44,552 bases of DNA from positions 1 to 44,552 of the forward strand of contig JAEXGR010000017.1 of the NCBI GenBank assembly GCA_023450745.1. The letters are read 5' to 3'. The notes under the pieces were generated by a model. That model saw only the letters and a list, made by a program, of their open reading frames with translations. It had not been told where the DNA came from and did not search any database. This DNA is from Synergistota bacterium. GTDB lineage: Bacteria > Synergistota > Synergistia > Synergistales > Synergistaceae. The position numbers and the translations under genes were made by a program. Shown here piece by piece: positions 14,670 to 23,744 of this stretch; within the stretch, counting starts at the first letter, position 1; every line of letters starts with the position of its first letter.

Positions 14670-16163
14670 ATGGCTGAAATCAAAAAAGGCGGCGAACAAT
14701 TCTCAAGCCGCTGGGGACTTTTATGCACCATACTCGGTATGGCGGTAGGCACCGGCAATATCTGGCGCTTCCCGCGCGAAGTTGCCTCCAATAACGGCGG
14801 CGCTTTTATTCTTATCTGCTTCTTTGCGCTGTTTGTCTGGGCGGTGCCGCTGATCTGCGCCGAATCGGTATTCGGCAAAAAAACCCGCATGGCGAACGCC
14901 GGCGCCTTCAAGGTGCTGCTGGGAGAGAAATACGCCTGGGTCGGCGCTTTCTGCGCGATGGTCTGCATCATGCTCGGATGCTACTACGTAGTCGTCCTTG
15001 GCTGGGTAACGAAATATCTCGTTTTGATCTTCACCGGATTCCTCGACGCCGTAAGGGCCGGGGGAACGGATTTTGCCACGGAATTCTTCAAAGGCTTCGC
15101 GACGACGGCCCCCTCCTATGAAGCCTGGGCCTGGTTCGCCTTCGCCGTCGTGCTTTCCGCGATCATCATCTTCCGCGGCATCCAGGGCGGCATCGAGACG
15201 GCGAACAAGATCATGATCCCCGCCGTTTTCGTGCTCCTCGCGATCCTCCTCGTGCGCGTCGTGATGCTTCCCGGCGCCTGGAAGGGCTTCGAGTACATGT
15301 TCCACGTCGACCCCAAGGACTTCCTCAATCCCCGAATCTGGCTGGCGGCCTTCACGCAGGCGGCCTGGTCCTCCGGCGCCGGCTGGGGCATGTTCCATGT
15401 CTATTACGTCTACGCCGCGAAGGATGAGGATATCGAGCTCAACTCCTTCACGGTCACCTTCGGCGATATGGTCGCGGCGATGCTCGCCGGTATGGTCGTC
15501 CTGCCCGCCGTTTTCGCCCTTGCCCCGGACCCGCAGGCGGTCATGAAGTCCGGCGCCAACGGCCTGACCTTCGTCCACCTGACGAACCTCTTCGCCCACA
15601 CCTCAGGCGGCTTCGTCATGGCGGTGCTCTTCTTCCTCGCCCTCTTCTCCGCGGCCCTCTCTTCGGTTATCGCGATGCTGGAGACCGGCACGCGCAACCT
15701 CATCGACATGGGTTTTTCGCGCGTCAAGGCAACGATGTGCGTGGCAATATTCTTCCTCTTCGTCGGCTCTTTCTCGGCCCTCGACAACCGGGTCTTTGAA
15801 AACCAGGATATGGTCTGGGGCGTCGGCCTGCTCGTCGTCGGGCTCATCTATTCGCTGGCCTCGCTCAAGTACGGCGTGGACAAGCTCTGGGAAGAGGACA
15901 TCAAACCCTGCTCCGACATCAACGTCAAGTGGATGTGGAGCTGCATCAAGTTCTTCCCCTTTGAGTTCGCCTTCGTCTGGGGCTGGTGGATGTGGGACGC
16001 CGCTTCATGGTATCCGGGAGAGTGGTTCAAGTTTTGGCCGATCACGAAGTACCAGTACACGCCGGGCTCGATGGTTGTTGAATGGGCGCTTATCGCCTTG
16101 ATCTGTTTGCTGCTGAACGGCATCATCTCCAAACGCCTCGTTCACACGAACAAGATCGACTGA
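14670..16163 (+). CDS. Sodium-dependent amino-acid symporter, NSS family (MetP-like)
   Basis: A 497-residue inner-membrane transporter of the neurotransmitter:sodium symporter family with about 12 hydrophobic segments. The first membrane helix has the hallmark Na+/substrate loop (GMAVGTGNIWRFPREVASNNGGAF). TM6-type residues (FTQAAWSSGAGWGMFHVYYVYAA) and the ALSSVIAMLETGTRNLIDMG TM8 region follow. It is followed by a 32-residue MetS-like peptide, so the pair looks like MetPS, a methionine/alanine importer. Other neutral amino acids are possible. It fits an amino-acid-fermenting lifestyle. Confidence 0.92.
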   Translation: MAEIKKGGEQFSSRWGLLCTILGMAVGTGNIWRFPREVASNNGGAFILICFFALFVWAVPLICAESVFGKKTRMANAGAFKVLLGEKYAWVGAFCAMVCIMLGCYYVVVLGWVTKYLVLIFTGFLDAVRAGGTDFATEFFKGFATTAPSYEAWAWFAFAVVLSAIIIFRGIQGGIETANKIMIPAVFVLLAILLVRVVMLPGAWKGFEYMFHVDPKDFLNPRIWLAAFTQAAWSSGAGWGMFHVYYVYAAKDEDIELNSFTVTFGDMVAAMLAGMVVLPAVFALAPDPQAVMKSGANGLTFVHLTNLFAHTSGGFVMAVLFFLALFSAALSSVIAMLETGTRNLIDMGFSRVKATMCVAIFFLFVGSFSALDNRVFENQDMVWGVGLLVVGLIYSLASLKYGVDKLWEEDIKPCSDINVKWMWSCIKFFPFEFAFVWGWWMWDAASWYPGEWFKFWPITKYQYTPGSMVVEWALIALICLLLNGIISKRLVHTNKID

Positions 16164-16188
16164 CGCCGGCAGTAAAGGAGGATTTTTA

Positions 16189-16287
16189 ATGTGGCAGGCT
16201 AATATGGTTCTTTGCATCGCTATCGGGTTTGGCTGTTTTATCTGGGCCATTAAGAAAACAATGAACGCTGAGAGCAAAAAAAAGTAA
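16189..16287 (+). CDS. MetS-like small subunit of the NSS symporter
   Basis: A 32-residue peptide (MWQANMVLCIAIGFGCFIWA then a Lys-rich end) with one membrane segment. It has a strong AAGGAGGA site about 8 bases upstream and starts 26 bases after the symporter stop. In MetPS, the small subunit is needed for transport activity. It is followed by the operon terminator. It is paralogous to the orphan at 3335-3475. Confidence 0.85.
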   Translation: MWQANMVLCIAIGFGCFIWAIKKTMNAESKKK

Positions 16288-16306
16288 GTAAATTTTTCCC
16301 ACTCAG

Positions 16307-16344
16307 GGGCGGACGGACGCGCTTCATGTCCGTCCGCCCTCTTT
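16307..16344 (+). terminator. Terminator of the NSS-MetS operon
   Basis: A perfect 12-bp stem GGGCGGACGGAC (16307-16318)/GTCCGTCCGCCC (16328-16339), followed by TCTTT. Confidence 0.85.
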
Positions 16345-16457
16345 GACCATATCCTTATTAGACCGTAAATTCCCTTCAAAGACTTGTAAAATCTCCAAAC
16401 TATCGTAATATACGTATCAGTTTTGATAATAAAGCCCCGAAAGGACGGAGATCCATC

Positions 16458-17831
16458 GTGCGCATTGTGCTTGTCGGAGCGGGCGAAGTTGGATACAGCG
16501 TAGCGAAAAACCTATCGTCGGACGGACATAACATCATCATCATCGAAGAGAGCGAGGAGCGGGCCGACCGGGCCGAGGGCTCGCTTGACGTGATGGTGAT
16601 CCGGGGAAACGGCGCCCGCCCCAGCGTGCTCGCAAAGGCCGGCATCAAAGAGGGCAGCGCCGACGTCTCGATGCTGATCGCCTGTACCAACAAGGACGAA
16701 GTAAACCTCATGGCCTGCTGGATCGCGAAGAGGATGGGCGTGCCGCACGTCATCGCGCGCGCCGTCGGTCTGGAATTCACGGACAACGAGGGCTGGGCCA
16801 AGGACCTCGGCATCGACATGCTCATCTCTCCCGAGCGCTCGGTCGCGAAAGAGATCGAGGAGCTGCTTGAGGTGCGCGCCGCCATCCACGCGAACGAAAT
16901 CGCCGGCGGACGGGCGGGGATATACGTCTTCCGCATCGCGCCGGACTCCCCCCTCAAGGGTTTGCCGCTTTATGAGATACGCAAAGCCAACCCGAAGATG
17001 ATCATGCTCGTCGTCTGCATCCGGCGCGGGGAACTGTCATTCGTCCCCAAGGCCGCGGACGAGCTCCAGGCGGGGGACCTCTGCTACACCATGTGCTACC
17101 GTTCGATGGTCTTCGAGATCGAGCGCCTCTTCCAGCCCTCGCAGTCAAAAAGGCTCAAACGGGTGTTCATCATCGGGGCGGGCAAGGTCGGTTATCAGAC
17201 CGCCGCAAGGCTCGTCTCGCATATCCGCGGCATCGACGTGCGCCTCGTCGACGAGGACCGCGCAAAATGCGAAAAACTCGCGCGCGAGCTGCCGGAGGCG
17301 ATGGTGCTCTGCGCCAACGGCTCCGACACGGAGTTTCTGCTCTCCGAAGGCATCGCGGAGGCCGACGGCTATGTCGCGGCGACCGAGCATGACGAGACCA
17401 ACCTCATGCTTTCGGTGCTCGCGAAGACCCTCGGCGTCTCCAAGAGCATCGCGGTGGTGCGCCGGCCGAACTATCTTGAAATGACGAACCATATACCGGT
17501 CGACGCCATCGTAAACCGCAACCAGACGCTTGCCGACGTCATCACGCGCAGCGTCCGCTATCCCGGCTCCTCAAGGGTGCTGACGGTGCTCGAGGAGATC
17601 AGCGCCGAGGCCGTCGAGATAACGCTTTCCCCGGACTCGCCGGCGATCGGCAAAAGCCTCGTCGCGCTGAAGATGCCGCCGGGCTCTCTGATCGGGCTTT
17701 TGGAGCGCGGAAGCGAGATGCTGATCCCCACCGGCGGGACGATTCTCAAGGCCGGCGACAAGGTCGTCGTCTTCGGGACGGCGGCGGTGATGGATACGGC
17801 GATGCTTCCCTTCGGAGAGGATAAATCTTGA
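16458..17831 (+). CDS. trkA: Trk system potassium uptake regulatory protein
   Basis: A 457-residue cytoplasmic peripheral protein with two tandem RCK units. Each unit has a Rossmann NAD(H)-binding motif (GAGEVGYSVAKNL at the N-terminus; IIGAGKVGYQTAARL at about 237-251) and a TrkA-C domain (DSPLKGLPLYEI; DSPAIGKSLVALK). It gates the TrkH potassium channel subunit in response to nucleotide. The start is GTG 16458, with GGAG about 7 bases upstream. A candidate promoter (TTGTAA, 16 bases, TAATAT) lies near 16386-16413. Its stop overlaps the trkH start. Confidence 0.93.
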   Translation: MRIVLVGAGEVGYSVAKNLSSDGHNIIIIEESEERADRAEGSLDVMVIRGNGARPSVLAKAGIKEGSADVSMLIACTNKDEVNLMACWIAKRMGVPHVIARAVGLEFTDNEGWAKDLGIDMLISPERSVAKEIEELLEVRAAIHANEIAGGRAGIYVFRIAPDSPLKGLPLYEIRKANPKMIMLVVCIRRGELSFVPKAADELQAGDLCYTMCYRSMVFEIERLFQPSQSKRLKRVFIIGAGKVGYQTAARLVSHIRGIDVRLVDEDRAKCEKLARELPEAMVLCANGSDTEFLLSEGIAEADGYVAATEHDETNLMLSVLAKTLGVSKSIAVVRRPNYLEMTNHIPVDAIVNRNQTLADVITRSVRYPGSSRVLTVLEEISAEAVEITLSPDSPAIGKSLVALKMPPGSLIGLLERGSEMLIPTGGTILKAGDKVVVFGTAAVMDTAMLPFGEDKS

Positions 17832-19279
17832 ATTACCGGATCGTCGCGCGCTTTCTCTCCATCCTCATATTGACGATCACCGTCTCGATGGGCTTTCCGC
17901 TGCTGTGGGCGCTGAAGGACGGCACGAGCGACGTGCACGCCTTTTTGCTCTCGGCGCTGGCCGGCCTTATGATGGCGGGCGTGCTGCACCTGGCGGGACG
18001 CGGCGCCCCCAAAGACGAGCTCGGAACGCGTGAAGCGATCGCCGGCGTCGCCTTTGCCTGGGTAGCCGCCTCATTGCAGGGCTGTATGCCTTACGTGTTC
18101 GGCGGCTACATACCGTCGTTCACCGACGCCTACTTTGAGGCGATGTCCGGCTTCACGACGACGGGAGCGACGATCCTGCGGGACGTCGAGGCCGTGCCGC
18201 GCGGCATCCTTATGTGGCGCGCGCAGACGCAATGGCTCGGCGGCATGGGAATCGTCGTGCTCGTGATCGCGATGCTGCCGCTGTTTGGCGTCAACATGAC
18301 CCAGCTCTTTAAGGCGGAAAGCCCGGGGCCGAACCTTGAAAAAACGAGCCCGCGAATCACCGATATGGCGATGATGCTCTGGAAGGTCTACATGGGGCTG
18401 ACCGTCGCAGGCATCGTACTGCTGGTTTTCGGCGGCATGTCGGTCTACAACGCCATCGCCCATATCTTCGCCGCCGTCTCCACCGGCGGATTTTCCACAC
18501 ACAACGCAAGCGTCGCCTTTTACGACTCGGCGTATATCGAATATGTCCTCACGGCGATCATGTTTCTCTCGGGCGCCAACTTCAACCTGCACCTTACGGC
18601 CATCCGCGGCAGGACTCTGCGTCCCTACCGCGATTCGGAATTTTGTTTTTACTCGGTGGTCGTGGGCGGCTCTATCCTGCTGATCTGCGCCGTGCTGATG
18701 CGCGAGGGGATTCACAGCGGCTTTTTCGACGCGCTGCGCTACGCCTCTTTCCAGGTGGTCAGCGTCATCACGACGACCGGCTTCGTCACCGCGAACTACG
18801 CGCTCTGGCCGGTGTTCCCCCAGCTTCTGTTGCTCGCCCTCATGCTTGTGGGCGGCTGCGCGGGCTCGACGGCGGGCGCGATCAAATGCGTGCGTTTTCA
18901 GGTCGTTTTGAAGGAGGCCGGCGCCGAACTCCGGCGGATGGTCCACCCGAACGCGGTCATCGCGATCTTTCAGGGCAAAAGAACGGCGGCCCCCTCGATG
19001 GTCACCTCGGCGGGCTGCTTCATCGCCGTGTACATCATCATCTGGGGCGTTTCGGCGCTGGCCGTAAGCTTCAGCGGCCACGACATCGTGACCTCGATCA
19101 GCGCGGTGGCGGCCACGCTGAGCAACGTCGGCCCCGGACTGGCCGACGTCGGCCCCGTCTGCAACTTCGCCGACCAGACCGCCTTCGCGAAATGGGTCTA
19201 CGTCTTCGATATGCTCTGCGGACGCCTTGAGCTCTACACGGTGCTCGTCCTCTTCACAAAAGACCTCTGGCGGAAGTAG
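17828..19279 (+). CDS. trkH: Trk potassium transporter, membrane subunit
   Basis: A 483-residue integral membrane protein of the TrkH/TrkG family. Its repeated filter-type motifs include GFTTTGATIL, STGGFSTHNAS, TTTGFVTANY and LSNVGPGLADVGP, one per pore-forming repeat. The VGGCAGSTAGAIKCVRF segment is also characteristic. The start is TTG 17828, overlapping the trkA stop (TTGA), with GGAGAGGA just upstream. It forms the K+ uptake channel with TrkA. Confidence 0.94.
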   Translation: MNYRIVARFLSILILTITVSMGFPLLWALKDGTSDVHAFLLSALAGLMMAGVLHLAGRGAPKDELGTREAIAGVAFAWVAASLQGCMPYVFGGYIPSFTDAYFEAMSGFTTTGATILRDVEAVPRGILMWRAQTQWLGGMGIVVLVIAMLPLFGVNMTQLFKAESPGPNLEKTSPRITDMAMMLWKVYMGLTVAGIVLLVFGGMSVYNAIAHIFAAVSTGGFSTHNASVAFYDSAYIEYVLTAIMFLSGANFNLHLTAIRGRTLRPYRDSEFCFYSVVVGGSILLICAVLMREGIHSGFFDALRYASFQVVSVITTTGFVTANYALWPVFPQLLLLALMLVGGCAGSTAGAIKCVRFQVVLKEAGAELRRMVHPNAVIAIFQGKRTAAPSMVTSAGCFIAVYIIIWGVSALAVSFSGHDIVTSISAVAATLSNVGPGLADVGPVCNFADQTAFAKWVYVFDMLCGRLELYTVLVLFTKDLWRK

Positions 19280-19324
19280 CGCCGGCGGCTCCTGTGGCCT
19301 TCTCGTTTATCCACATAGTTAATC

Positions 19325-19371
19325 ACACTATCGCTAGTGTGATGTGAATAAGATGTTAATATATATAGCGT
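19325..19371 (+). promoter_or_regulatory. Pair of NrdR boxes upstream of nrdJ
   Basis: Box 1 ACACTATCGCTAGTGT (19325-19340) and box 2 TTAATATATATAGCGT (19356-19371) match the NrdR consensus (ACACTATATATAGTGT) at 13 and 12 of 16 positions. They start 31 bases apart, three helical turns, as expected for cooperative NrdR binding. A candidate -10 (TATTAT, 19402-19407) lies downstream. Confidence 0.8.
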
Positions 19372-19475
19372 ATTCTACCTTCTCAAACGGCGGTTTTATG
19401 ATATTATAGGTAAAGGCTGCGTAACACTACGCGAACTTATAAAAATTACGCCCTTTATTTTGGAGGTCTGTCATA

Positions 19476-21176
19476 ATGATCATAAAACCAGCTTTCAGCC
19501 CGGCGGCGAAAGATATTTTGCGTGACCGCTATCTGTGGCGCGACGAGAATAGAAACCCTGTGGAGAAGCCCGAGGAGATGCTCGAGCGGGTCGCAAAATA
19601 TGTCTCGGGCGCGGAATCGAGCCTTGCCCTGCAGTATAAATGGGCGGACGAGTTCTATGACGTGATGGCAAGACTGCTTTTTCTGCCCAACAGCCCGACC
19701 CTGATGAACGCGGGACGCCCCGAGCCGCACGGACAGCTCGCGGCCTGCTTCGTCATCGGCGTCGAGGATTCGATGGAGAGCATCTGCGAGGCGCTGCGCA
19801 AGCAGATGCTGATACACAAGAGCGGCGGCGGCACGGGGTTCAACTTCTCAAAACTCCGCAGCGAAGGCGCTAAGGTCAATAGCACCAACGGACGCGCTTC
19901 GGGGCCGGTGTCGTTCATGGGCCTCTTCGACAAGGCCACGGAGACGGTACAGCAGGGCGGCATGCGCCGCGGCGCCAACATGGGCATCCTCAATATCGAC
20001 CACCCCGACATCAGAAAATTTATCCACTGCAAGGATAAAGACGGCACGATCACGAACTTCAACATCTCGGTCGGCATCTTCGACGACTTCATGGAGCGGG
20101 CCCAGAACGCCCCCCAGGGCGAAGAGGCGGCGCTGCTTTCGGAGATCGCGGACTCGGCCTGGCGCACGGGAGACCCGGGAATAATCTTCCTTGACGCGAT
20201 CAACCGCGGCAACACGACGCCCAACTTGGGAGAACTTTCGAGCACGAACCCCTGCGGCGAGTCGCCGCTTTATCCGAACGAGGCCTGCAACCTCGGCTCG
20301 ATAAACATCGCCCAAATGGTAAAGGAGGGGGCCTTCGACTACGAAGCCCTGCGCGAGGTCACCGCGGTAGCGACGCGCTTCCTTGACGACGTCATTGACG
20401 TCAACCACTACCCGCTGCCGGAGATCGCCGCGGCCGTAAAGCTGACGCGCAAGATCGGGCTCGGCGTCATGGGCTGGGCGGACCTGCTCTTCCAGCTCCG
20501 CATCCCCTATGACAGCGTCGAGGCCCGCGCGCTGGCGGAAAATATCATGAAGGAGATCCAGCGGACGGCGCACGAAACCTCCGCAGCGCTCGGCGAAGAG
20601 AAGGGCGTGCCGGAGACGCTCGCCCACCTCGGACGCCGCAACGCGACGCTCACCTGCATCGCGCCGACGGGCACGATCGCGCTGCTCGCCAACTGCTCAT
20701 CGGGCATCGAGCCGCTCTTCGCGCTGGAGCACACGCGCGTGCGTACACAGACGGACGGCTCCAAGGTAATCATGAAACAGGTAAACCGCTATTATGAGAG
20801 GGCCCAAAAAGAGGGACTGCCCGAAGAGGTCATGAAAAAGGTCTTCGTCACCTCCCACGACGTCTCGCCCGCGGCCCACGTCCGCATGCAGGGGGTATTT
20901 CAGCGATACACCGACCTCGCCGTCTCCAAGACGATCAACCTCCGTCACGAGTGCGGCGTCCGGGACGTGATCGACGCCTACACGCTCGCCTGGAAAGAGG
21001 GCTGCAAGGGGATCACGGTCTACCGCGACGGCTCCAAGTCAAGCCAGGTGCTCTACAGAAAAGAGGACGAAAAAAAGGCGGAGCGGGACAGCGCGGACAA
21101 GGCGCAGCCCAGGCGCGAGCCCGTACCGGCGGCCGCCGCGCCCCGGCAGCGTTTCGTGCTCAAAAGGCCGCAATAA
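19476..21176 (+). CDS. nrdJ: Adenosylcobalamin-dependent ribonucleotide reductase (class II), short form
   Basis: NrdJ reduces ribonucleotides to deoxyribonucleotides with a B12-generated thiyl radical, independent of oxygen. The 566-residue protein shows the three active-site cysteines: Cys91 in LAACFV, Cys260 in NPCGE with Glu262, and Cys271 in EACNLGSINI. It also has SGGGTGFNFSKLR, APTGTIALLANCSSGIEPLF and the late GCKGITVYRDGSK. No N-terminal ATP-cone is seen. After GSK the tail is short, charged and Ala/Pro-rich (PVPAAAAPRQRFVLKRPQ) and lacks the C-terminal cysteine pair or zinc finger common in class II enzymes. GGAGG precedes ATG 19476. Control by NrdR is indicated by the box pair upstream. 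Confidence 0.9.
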   Translation: MIIKPAFSPAAKDILRDRYLWRDENRNPVEKPEEMLERVAKYVSGAESSLALQYKWADEFYDVMARLLFLPNSPTLMNAGRPEPHGQLAACFVIGVEDSMESICEALRKQMLIHKSGGGTGFNFSKLRSEGAKVNSTNGRASGPVSFMGLFDKATETVQQGGMRRGANMGILNIDHPDIRKFIHCKDKDGTITNFNISVGIFDDFMERAQNAPQGEEAALLSEIADSAWRTGDPGIIFLDAINRGNTTPNLGELSSTNPCGESPLYPNEACNLGSINIAQMVKEGAFDYEALREVTAVATRFLDDVIDVNHYPLPEIAAAVKLTRKIGLGVMGWADLLFQLRIPYDSVEARALAENIMKEIQRTAHETSAALGEEKGVPETLAHLGRRNATLTCIAPTGTIALLANCSSGIEPLFALEHTRVRTQTDGSKVIMKQVNRYYERAQKEGLPEEVMKKVFVTSHDVSPAAHVRMQGVFQRYTDLAVSKTINLRHECGVRDVIDAYTLAWKEGCKGITVYRDGSKSSQVLYRKEDEKKAERDSADKAQPRREPVPAAAAPRQRFVLKRPQ

Positions 21177-21210
21177 GCGGCCGCGGCCTGCGGCGCAATT
21201 TTAAGAAAAT

Positions 21211-21252
21211 AAAAAACGATCCCCGAAGTTTGAAACGCGGGGATCGTTTTTT
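21211..21252. terminator. Bidirectional terminator between nrdJ and the FMN-type gene
   Basis: AAAAAACGATCCCCG (21211-21225) pairs perfectly with CGGGGATCGTTTTTT (21238-21252), a symmetric terminator for the convergent pair. Confidence 0.92.
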
Positions 21253-21261
21253 ATACCTTCG

Positions 21262-21657
21262 CTAGACGGCCAGCTCCCGGCTTTCGCCTTTCATGTTGGA
21301 GAGGACGGCCTTCGCCCCGTCCAGATAGAAAATCTCAAAGAGGCCGTCGCCCACGGCATACATATTCTTGAGCACCGGCATGACCGCCAGCGCCCTGGCC
21401 TGAGCCGCCTCCGTCGTGGCGAAGACCGCCCTGCCGCGGATGCGGAGCGTGTTTCCTTCGCTGTCGCAGCCGCATATTTCCACCTTAGGGTTGGCTATCA
21501 TCTGTTTGTACATCTCTTTCCTGTTGCTGGTACAAAAAGTCAGCCTGCCCTCCCATTCCATGACAAAACCGAGGGGGCGCACACGGGGCTGGTCCCCGTC
21601 CTCCGTCGCCAGATAATACACTCCCACCTTGTTGAGAAAATCTAATACCTCTTTCAT
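21262..21657 (-). CDS. Pyridoxamine 5'-phosphate oxidase-family FMN-binding protein
   Basis: A 131-residue split-barrel protein from ATG 21657 (MKEVLDFLNKVGVYYLATEDGDQPRVRPLGF). A TTG seven codons upstream lies before the GGGAG ribosome site and is unlikely to be used. Motifs GRLTFCTSNRKEMYKQMIANPKVEICG and LRIRGRAVFATT are typical of the small PNPOx-like flavin-binding proteins of gut anaerobes. These are often called nitroimidazole-resistance or general FMN-binding proteins. The physiological substrate is unknown. It is a stand-alone gene. Confidence 0.8.
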   Translation of the reverse strand: MKEVLDFLNKVGVYYLATEDGDQPRVRPLGFVMEWEGRLTFCTSNRKEMYKQMIANPKVEICGCDSEGNTLRIRGRAVFATTEAAQARALAVMPVLKNMYAVGDGLFEIFYLDGAKAVLSNMKGESRELAV

Positions 21658-21763
21658 GGTCAACACGCTCCCTTTCAAAAAATTTGTCTTTCCTGACGCC
21701 TTTATGATATAACTTTATATATAAAATGAGGATAATACAATAACGCAGATATTTTTTACTTGG

Positions 21764-21939
21764 GGAACCGCTGATTAATTGAAAATAAGCCGAATAATAA
21801 CCAACGTATGTCCGCTGATTAGATGTGCCAGGCGCTAAACGCAGCAGGCCCCAAGCGGCGCGGAGGCGTATATTGATACGTGGGAGCGACGGCCGGGGCC
21901 CGCTGCGTGACGCAAGGGGCGCATATAATCAGCGGTTCC
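21764..21939. repeat. 176-bp dispersed inverted-end repeat, copy B
   Basis: GGAACCGCTGATTA (21764-21777) and TAATCAGCGGTTCC (21926-21939) are perfect 14-bp inverted ends. The core matches the repeat at 10831-11003, and the left arm contains the reverse complement of the 48-bp mini-element at 10757-10804. It is inserted between the FMN-type gene and the DNA-polymerase-like gene. Confidence 0.85.
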
Positions 21940-22091
21940 TTAGTATTAAAAAACTTACTTACGAAAGCTGAGGCTGGTAAAATGCACGCCGCAAATACAG
22001 AAAGAACGCAAGCGGCCCCCCGGAAGCCGATGCGCGCCATTCGCTGCGTCCCCGGCCTCCCCGAAGGCAGACGGAAGCCGGCGGCTTCGTC

Positions 22092-23744
22092 ATGAATTAT
22101 ACCGAAATCTGCCGGGCGGAAGAATTTGCCCCTTACGTCGAGGCGATAAGAGGCCAACGGGCGGTCGCCGTAAAAACGGCAGACGCCGGCGGCGAGCCGC
22201 GCGCCGTCTGGCTAGCGTGGGAGGGCGCGCGGCTTAAGGTCGGCAGCCAGGTTTTTTCGCCGCGCGGAACGGCGCTTCTCAAAGAAGCGCTCGAGGCTTC
22301 GCCGGTAAAGGTGTTCTACGACGCGAAAAGGGAATTGCGGTTCCTTATGGGCCTCGGCATCCGGCCGTCCGTGATATTCGACGTCATGCTCGCGGGGCAG
22401 CTGCTCTCGGAGAACGGGCATCAGCTTTTCTCACCGGCGGAACTGGCGCGGCGCTATCTGGGCGCAGACGCCGGGCAGAAAGAGACGGCGGATTTGCTGC
22501 GCCTGCGCCGGGCGATGATCGGCAGGCTGAAAGAAGAGGGGCTGATCGGCATCGCGAAGATTGAATTCGACTGCGCGCTCAGCGTAGCCCAGATGGAGTA
22601 TCACGGAATCATGCTGGATACCGCGGCCTGGCGGAAGCTGACCGTAAAGGCGGAGGAAGAAAAAGAGCGCGCCCTGAAAGAGCTTCGCCTCTTTACCGGC
22701 GCGCGCCCGGTCCAGACGACGCTGTGGGGAGAGGCCGCCGCGGAGGAGAACTTCGACAGCAGCGCCTATATACTGTCGCTGCTGCGCGAGCATGGCCTCG
22801 AAGTGAAAAACACCTCCAAGGCGGCGCTCGCCGCCCACCGCTCCCACCCGCTGGTCGCCGCCGTCTCCCGCTACCGGTCGGCCGCCAAGCTGCTCTCATC
22901 CTATCTGCTGCCGATCCCGAAAATGCTCCACCCCGACACGGGACGGCTGCACCCGCAGTACGCCCAGATCGCCGCCTGGACCGGCCGCATGAGCTGTTAC
23001 GCGCCCAACATCCAGCAGATACCGCGCGATGAGGCGTTCAGAAGCTGCTTCGCCGCCCCCGGGGGGCGCAGGCTGCTTATCGCGGACTATCCGCAGATCG
23101 AGCTGCGCGTGGCCGCTCAGATCACGCGGGACCGGCGGATGCTGGAGGCCTACAGGCGGGGGCTGGACCTGCACGGACTGACGGCATCGCTGATACTCGG
23201 CAAACCGCCGGAATCCATCAGCCCGCAGGAACGTCAATACGCGAAAGCCGTCAACTTCGGCCTCATCTACGCGATGGGCGCCGACGGGCTGCGGCTTTCC
23301 GCGCGGCAATCTTACGGGGTGGAGATGACGCGCGAACAGGCCGAACGTTTCCGCAGACTGTTTTTTGAAGCGTACCCCGCGGTCAAGAGATGGCACGCCA
23401 TGCTCGACAGCCGGCGGCAGCCGCAGGGAAGGACGCTCGCGGGCAGAAAATACGCCTTCCCCGCGTGGTACGGGCTGCCGGCCCACAGCAACGCGCCGGT
23501 GCAGGGGACGGCGGCGGACATTCTTAAAAAGGCGCTCGGAACTCTGGCGCTTTCGCTGTCGGGAAGCGACGCCTTCCCGGTGGCGGCGATCCACGACGAA
23601 GTGATCGTGGAATGTCCCAAGGAGCGCGCCGGATATTACGGCGCAATCCTGAAAAACGCGATGGAACAGGCCGCCGCCACCATCCTGCCCGACGTGCCGA
23701 CCGCCGTGGAGGTCCGCGCCGCCCGGCGCTGGTCGGAGAAGTGA
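22092..23744 (+). CDS. Stand-alone family A (PolI-like) DNA polymerase lacking 5' nuclease and a recognisable proofreading site
   Basis: A 550-residue protein with a complete polymerase domain: a TGRMSCYAPNIQQIP segment, motif A LLIADYPQIELR (Asp332), motif B R381-K385-F389-Y393 (RQYAKAVNFGLIY), and motif C HDEV at 501-504. The first ~160 residues look like a decayed 3'-5' exonuclease fold. The DxE site is absent (VAVKTADAGG), and so is the Lys-x-Asp motif (YDAKREL). No 5'-nuclease domain is present, and the usual DYSQIELR has Pro in place of Ser. The ATG at 22092 has no clear ribosome site. A weak promoter (TTACTT, 17 bases, TAAAAT) lies near 21956-21984, just after the repeat. It is probably an accessory or repair polymerase, or of phage origin, rather than the main PolA (normally near 900 residues). 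Confidence 0.85.
   Translation: MNYTEICRAEEFAPYVEAIRGQRAVAVKTADAGGEPRAVWLAWEGARLKVGSQVFSPRGTALLKEALEASPVKVFYDAKRELRFLMGLGIRPSVIFDVMLAGQLLSENGHQLFSPAELARRYLGADAGQKETADLLRLRRAMIGRLKEEGLIGIAKIEFDCALSVAQMEYHGIMLDTAAWRKLTVKAEEEKERALKELRLFTGARPVQTTLWGEAAAEENFDSSAYILSLLREHGLEVKNTSKAALAAHRSHPLVAAVSRYRSAAKLLSSYLLPIPKMLHPDTGRLHPQYAQIAAWTGRMSCYAPNIQQIPRDEAFRSCFAAPGGRRLLIADYPQIELRVAAQITRDRRMLEAYRRGLDLHGLTASLILGKPPESISPQERQYAKAVNFGLIYAMGADGLRLSARQSYGVEMTREQAERFRRLFFEAYPAVKRWHAMLDSRRQPQGRTLAGRKYAFPAWYGLPAHSNAPVQGTAADILKKALGTLALSLSGSDAFPVAAIHDEVIVECPKERAGYYGAILKNAMEQAAATILPDVPTAVEVRAARRWSEK

Noticed and set aside
21880..22095. 71-residue ORF overlapping the polymerase start (ATGA)
   Set aside because: Its first part is inside the dispersed repeat and its composition is not gene-like; an ATGA overlap alone is not enough.
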